From positions 186,001-250,000 of the forward strand of contig NZ_AZFE01000003.1 in the NCBI RefSeq assembly GCF_001434315.1: 64,000 nucleotides of DNA, read 5' to 3'. Under the pieces are notes generated by a model. It was not told where the DNA came from and ran no database searches. It saw only the letters and a program-made list of their open reading frames with translations. A program made the position numbers and the translations under genes. Origin of the DNA: Paucilactobacillus oligofermentans DSM 15707 = LMG 22743 (GTDB lineage Bacteria > Bacillota > Bacilli > Lactobacillales > Lactobacillaceae). Below are positions 60,687 to 64,000 of this stretch, piece by piece (positions within the stretch are counted from its first letter, which is position 1; every line of letters begins with the position of its first letter).

Positions 60687-61940
60687 TTGCATTTCAATTT
60701 AACTAACGGTGTTGATTTAAACATTATTAAAACAACACAATTTAAAACCAATCAAATTATTGTTAATTTTTCGACACCACAAACAAAAAATAATATTACT
60801 GCTAGAAGTTTAATGGCCGATATTCTGGAAACTAGTACTAAAAAGTATCATACACAAACATTATTAGCCCGACATGAAGCAGATTTATTTGGAATGTATT
60901 TAGGTACAAGTGCTTCTAGAATTGGTAATTTGCATAATGTTAAGTTTCGAGCTAGTTTTTTAAATGATCAATATTCACAACCTGGACTTTTGCATGAAGT
61001 AATTAAATTGGTTGGAGAAATGATACTTAATCCGTTAATTGATAATGGTTCATTTGATGAACCAACATTTATGACGCAAAAAACTAATCTGGCAAGCTCA
61101 ATTGCTTCTTTAGCCGATGATAAGCAATACTATGCATCTAGTGAATTAAGAAAGATATATTTTGATCAAGATTCACCAATGCAAATACCTAGTTTTGGCC
61201 AAATAGATGATTTAAGTGTGCTGACAGCAACCAATTTAGTTGATCAATATCAGGCAATGATCAACCAAGATAAAATAAATATTGTGCTACTAGGTGATGT
61301 CGATGAAGAAAATGCAGCGGCAGCTTTTCGCGAGTTAAACTTTAGTCCGCGAATAGTTAAAAACGTGAGTGCGTTTTATCGACAAGAGCTACATGAAGTC
61401 TTTGAAAAAGAAGAACAGCAAGAATTAAAACAGGCCAAGTTAAACCTAGCTTATCAATTGCCAGTATATTTCCAAGAATCAAACCACTATTCAGCCGTTG
61501 TTATGAATGGTATTTTAGGTGGCACACCGTTATCAAAATTATTTGTTAATGTCCGTGAAAAAGAAAGCTTAGCATATTATGCTAATAGTAATTTTAATGC
61601 CTTTAATGGCGTTTTAACCATTCAAACTGGAATTGAATCTCAGAATAAAGATAAAGCAATTAAATTGATTAAACAGCAAGTAGAGGCAATTGTAGCTGGA
61701 GATTTTTCAGAAGAACTATTGCAAGAAGTTAAAGATGGCCTGACCCATCAATTATTATCGGGATTAGACTCATCAAGTAATGGTGCTGAACGGTCACTAA
61801 TGAACGATATATTTGATAATGATAAGTCTGTAGAGACAATTGTTAATGAAATTAATAACGTTACCATTGATGATGTTGTTAAGACAGCCAAACTATTGAA
61901 GCTACAAGCGGTTTACTTCTTGAATGGAGAGGTTAAATAA
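60687..61940 (+). CDS. M16 family peptidase-like protein, YmfF type (no zinc motif)
   Basis: A 417-residue M16 fold protein. The HxxEH zinc motif is missing at its usual place (reads L-M-A-D-I-L-E). The distal substrate-binding segment V-R-E-K-E-S-L-A-Y-Y, with the Arg/Tyr pair used in M16 catalysis, is intact. This suggests the noncatalytic half of a heterodimer with the next gene. TTG start with TGGAGG upstream. It ends one base before the ymfH start. Confidence 0.88.
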   Translation: MHFNLTNGVDLNIIKTTQFKTNQIIVNFSTPQTKNNITARSLMADILETSTKKYHTQTLLARHEADLFGMYLGTSASRIGNLHNVKFRASFLNDQYSQPGLLHEVIKLVGEMILNPLIDNGSFDEPTFMTQKTNLASSIASLADDKQYYASSELRKIYFDQDSPMQIPSFGQIDDLSVLTATNLVDQYQAMINQDKINIVLLGDVDEENAAAAFRELNFSPRIVKNVSAFYRQELHEVFEKEEQQELKQAKLNLAYQLPVYFQESNHYSAVVMNGILGGTPLSKLFVNVREKESLAYYANSNFNAFNGVLTIQTGIESQNKDKAIKLIKQQVEAIVAGDFSEELLQEVKDGLTHQLLSGLDSSSNGAERSLMNDIFDNDKSVETIVNEINNVTIDDVVKTAKLLKLQAVYFLNGEVK

Positions 61941-61941
61941 T

Positions 61942-63240
61942 ATGGAAAAACATCAATATTCACGATTTAATGAAACAATTTATCATCAAAAACTTGATAA
62001 TGGACTATTAGTACAAATGCTCCCCAAAAAGGATTTTCATAAAACGTATGCAATTTTAACTGTTAATTTTGGTTCGATTGATCGGACATTCGTACCAAAA
62101 GGAAAAACAGAGATGCGTACTGTCCCGGATGGTATAGCTCATTTTTTGGAACATAAAATGTTTGAAAAAGAAGATCATGATGCATTTGATTTATTTGGTA
62201 AGCTTGGTGCTGATTCCAATGCTTTTACTAGTTTTACACAAACCAGTTATCTATTTTCTGGTAGTGACCATATTCATGAAAATATAGATGTATTATTAGA
62301 TTTTGTTCAAGATCCATATTTTTCAGAAAAAACAGTAGAAAAAGAAAAAGGTATTATCGGTCAAGAAATTAGTATGTATGATGATGATCCTAATTGGCGA
62401 TTATATTTTGGTATTTTGGGTAATTTATATCCAAATGATCCAATGCATATTGATATTGCAGGAACTAAAGAATCGATTTCACAAATTAAAGCTGAAGATT
62501 TATATCAGACCTACCACACATTTTATCAACCCAATAATATGAATTTATTCATTGTTGGAAATATAGATCCAGCAGAAACGGTGCAATGGATTGCTGATAA
62601 TCAGGCACATAAGCAATTTGATGAACCAGCTGATATTGAAACTGAGTTTGAATTGAACACACTTGATGGATCTGACGTAATTCCTTTTAGAACATTAGAA
62701 ATGGACGTTTCACGTCCCAAGGTAATGGTTGGAATTCGTGGATTAAAAGAAATTAAGCCAGGCCAAGATGCGTTAAAATATCGATTTACAGTGGAATTGT
62801 TATTAGATACACTTTTTGATGATACTTCAGATAAATATCTAGAATTATATGATAACGGAATAATTGATGATTCATTTAGTTATAACTTTGAAATGCAACG
62901 TGGGTTCCATTTTGCTTATTTCAATGCAGATACTGACAACACTGAACAATTTTCAGATGAGATTGTAAAGGTCTTAGAAAATGCTAATGCTCAGATGTTG
63001 AAAGGACGTAGTCAATTTGAAAGTGAAAAGCGAGCTATTTTAGGTCGTTTAATCGGGATGATGGATTCACCGGAGGCAATTGCTAATCGGTATGCAGGCA
63101 AATTATATGGTAATACTAATTTACTTGATGAAGTTGAAGTACTAGAATCAATTACGTTTGAAGATGTATTAGCTGTGATACCAGAATTTATTCAACCAGC
63201 TGGTATATCTGTATTTCATATTATTCCAAGGAATAACTAA
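61942..63240 (+). CDS. M16 family zinc peptidase, YmfH type
   Basis: A 432-residue M16B-type protein with the zinc motif H67-F-L-E-H71 and G-A-D-S-N-A-F-T-S. The distal Arg/Tyr segment is not evident (S-D-K-Y-L-E-L-Y), complementing YmfF. ATG 61942 has GGAGAGG upstream; the earlier ATG 61924 lies before that site. Family neighbours in Bacillus and lactobacilli are YmfM/RodZ and pgsA, as seen here. Substrate unknown. Confidence 0.9.
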   Translation: MEKHQYSRFNETIYHQKLDNGLLVQMLPKKDFHKTYAILTVNFGSIDRTFVPKGKTEMRTVPDGIAHFLEHKMFEKEDHDAFDLFGKLGADSNAFTSFTQTSYLFSGSDHIHENIDVLLDFVQDPYFSEKTVEKEKGIIGQEISMYDDDPNWRLYFGILGNLYPNDPMHIDIAGTKESISQIKAEDLYQTYHTFYQPNNMNLFIVGNIDPAETVQWIADNQAHKQFDEPADIETEFELNTLDGSDVIPFRTLEMDVSRPKVMVGIRGLKEIKPGQDALKYRFTVELLLDTLFDDTSDKYLELYDNGIIDDSFSYNFEMQRGFHFAYFNADTDNTEQFSDEIVKVLENANAQMLKGRSQFESEKRAILGRLIGMMDSPEAIANRYAGKLYGNTNLLDEVEVLESITFEDVLAVIPEFIQPAGISVFHIIPRNN

Positions 63241-63282
63241 GAAAAAAATCACTTTTTTTTCACTCATTTATACCATTAAATG

Positions 63283-63291
63283 TGATATAAT
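63283..63291 (+). promoter_or_regulatory. Extended -10 promoter for the RodZ-like gene
   Basis: TG-A-TATAAT (63283-63291), 47 bases before the ATG; no clear -35. Confidence 0.55.
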
Positions 63292-63337
63292 TTCGTTCGT
63301 AATGGTGAATAATATAGTATTGGAGAAATCAAGATAA

Positions 63338-64000
63338 ATGGATAACAAAGAACTCGGCCAGATTGGTCGTAAACTACGTGATGCCCGTGTAGCTAAAGGG
63401 CTAACGCTTGATGATTTACAACAAACTACCAAGATTCAAAAAAGATATTTAATTGCCATTGAAGACGAAAAATTTGATGAATTGCCGGGAGATTTTTATG
63501 TACGTGCATTTATCAAACAGTATGCGGAAAAGGTTGGACTAGATGGAGAAAACTTACTCCAGGAGTTTAATGAGCAACTTCCAGATGTTCATACAGCCGA
63601 ATATGAAGAAAAAATTACAGAAAATCAACCAACACGTTCAAGTAAAACTAAAACTGCCAGTGGATTAGATAATTTAAGACAATACATTCCAACTGTAATT
63701 GTGGTTGTAATTGTAGTGGCTATTTTAGGTGCTATTTGGCTTACTGCAATTCATAGTCGTTCAAGCGAAAAAAGTACAAATGCGGACAGTAGTTCTGTTT
63801 CAGTTTCAAGTGATTCAACTAAAAAATATAGCTCTTCAGCTAAAAAAGCATCTAGTGATAAAGAAAAATCAAGCACAAGCTCGTTGAAAGTTTCGTCAAC
63901 GTCATTAACAACAAGTGCAGCAACTTTTAACGTGACAGGTAAATCATCTAAGGGATATACCCTTAATCTTGGTGCCACTGAGCAATCATGGTTACAAGTG
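63338..64000 (+). CDS. RodZ-like (YmfM) HTH membrane protein, 3' truncated by window
   Basis: Open from ATG 63338 to the window end, 221 residues visible. An N-terminal HTH_25 domain (about 1-75; L-R-D-A-R-V-A-K-G-L-T-L-D-D-L-Q) is followed by a linker, one membrane helix (117-138) and a Ser/Lys-rich extracellular linker (about 140-195), then the start of a DUF4115-type beta domain. RodZ anchors the MreB cytoskeleton to the membrane. The stop lies outside the window. Confidence 0.88.
   Translation, partial: MDNKELGQIGRKLRDARVAKGLTLDDLQQTTKIQKRYLIAIEDEKFDELPGDFYVRAFIKQYAEKVGLDGENLLQEFNEQLPDVHTAEYEEKITENQPTRSSKTKTASGLDNLRQYIPTVIVVVIVVAILGAIWLTAIHSRSSEKSTNADSSSVSVSSDSTKKYSSSAKKASSDKEKSSTSSLKVSSTSLTTSAATFNVTGKSSKGYTLNLGATEQSWLQV

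Overview
The window is a stretch of chromosome from a low-GC Gram-positive bacterium, almost certainly a member of the Lactobacillaceae. Evidence: gene order and protein families (MurT-GatD, GcvH-like, DUF2969, DUF1146, YueI, UPF0637, paired YmfF/YmfH) are those of lactobacilli; three T-box leaders, a PyrR-type attenuator and Shine-Dalgarno-led TTG/GTG starts are typical of Firmicutes; two actin homologues (Mbl and MreB) with RodA and MreCD point to a rod-shaped cell. The D-Ala ligase has Phe where D-Ala-D-Ala enzymes have Tyr, so the organism probably makes D-Ala-D-Lac precursors and is intrinsically vancomycin resistant, as in the large vancomycin-resistant branch of the family. I cannot name the genus.

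Layout. 1-7 kb: end of a MarR regulator, a heterodimeric ABC exporter, a beta-lactamase-fold serine hydrolase and a membrane-anchored glycerophosphodiesterase. 6.9-8.9 kb (minus): GatD-MurT, which amidate lipid II. 9.2-14.8 kb: the conserved tdk-prfA-prmC-sua5-glyA-upp block. 14.9-18.2 kb: a YibE/YibF pair and a PyrR-controlled uracil permease. 18.4-24.8 kb: the complete atpBEFHAGDC operon. 24.9-29.6 kb: DUF1146, murA, mbl, yidD, DUF2969, rodA and a GcvH-like protein. 29.6-32.5 kb: a Met T-box with metNIQ. 32.7-37.3 kb: DUF2785, ddl, a second membrane glycerophosphodiesterase and an XRE/TPR regulator. 37.3-42.2 kb, mainly minus: a universal stress protein, a small membrane protein, a 6S RNA candidate, rarA, yueI, rpsD with its leader and a GAF-type methionine sulfoxide reductase, with a UPF0637 gene on the plus strand. 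42.3-47.3 kb: ezrA, cysteine desulfurase-thiI, tpx. 47.3-54.9 kb: T-box-valS-folC-radC-mreBCD. 54.9-57.6 kb: a His-type T-box with a second antiterminator/terminator unit, controlling an amino-acid ABC transporter. 57.6-64 kb: cardiolipin synthase, aspartate kinase (minus), the M16 pair YmfF/YmfH, and the start of a RodZ-like gene cut by the window end.

The genes form a mostly core chromosome. Cell envelope functions dominate: precursor synthesis (murA, ddl), precursor amidation (murT-gatD), elongation (mbl, mreBCD, rodA, RodZ-like), division (ezrA), phospholipid turnover (two GDPDs, cls). RNA-level control is prominent: three T-boxes, one PyrR attenuator, an r-protein leader and 6S RNA. I saw no insertion sequence, prophage, CRISPR array, tRNA or rRNA. 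The least ordinary items are the partly doubled T-box before the putative histidine transporter, the absence of minCD after mreD, the complementary catalytic halves of YmfF/YmfH, and the shared PENT-to-VQN substitution in both membrane GDPDs. No clearly new multi-gene system was identified.
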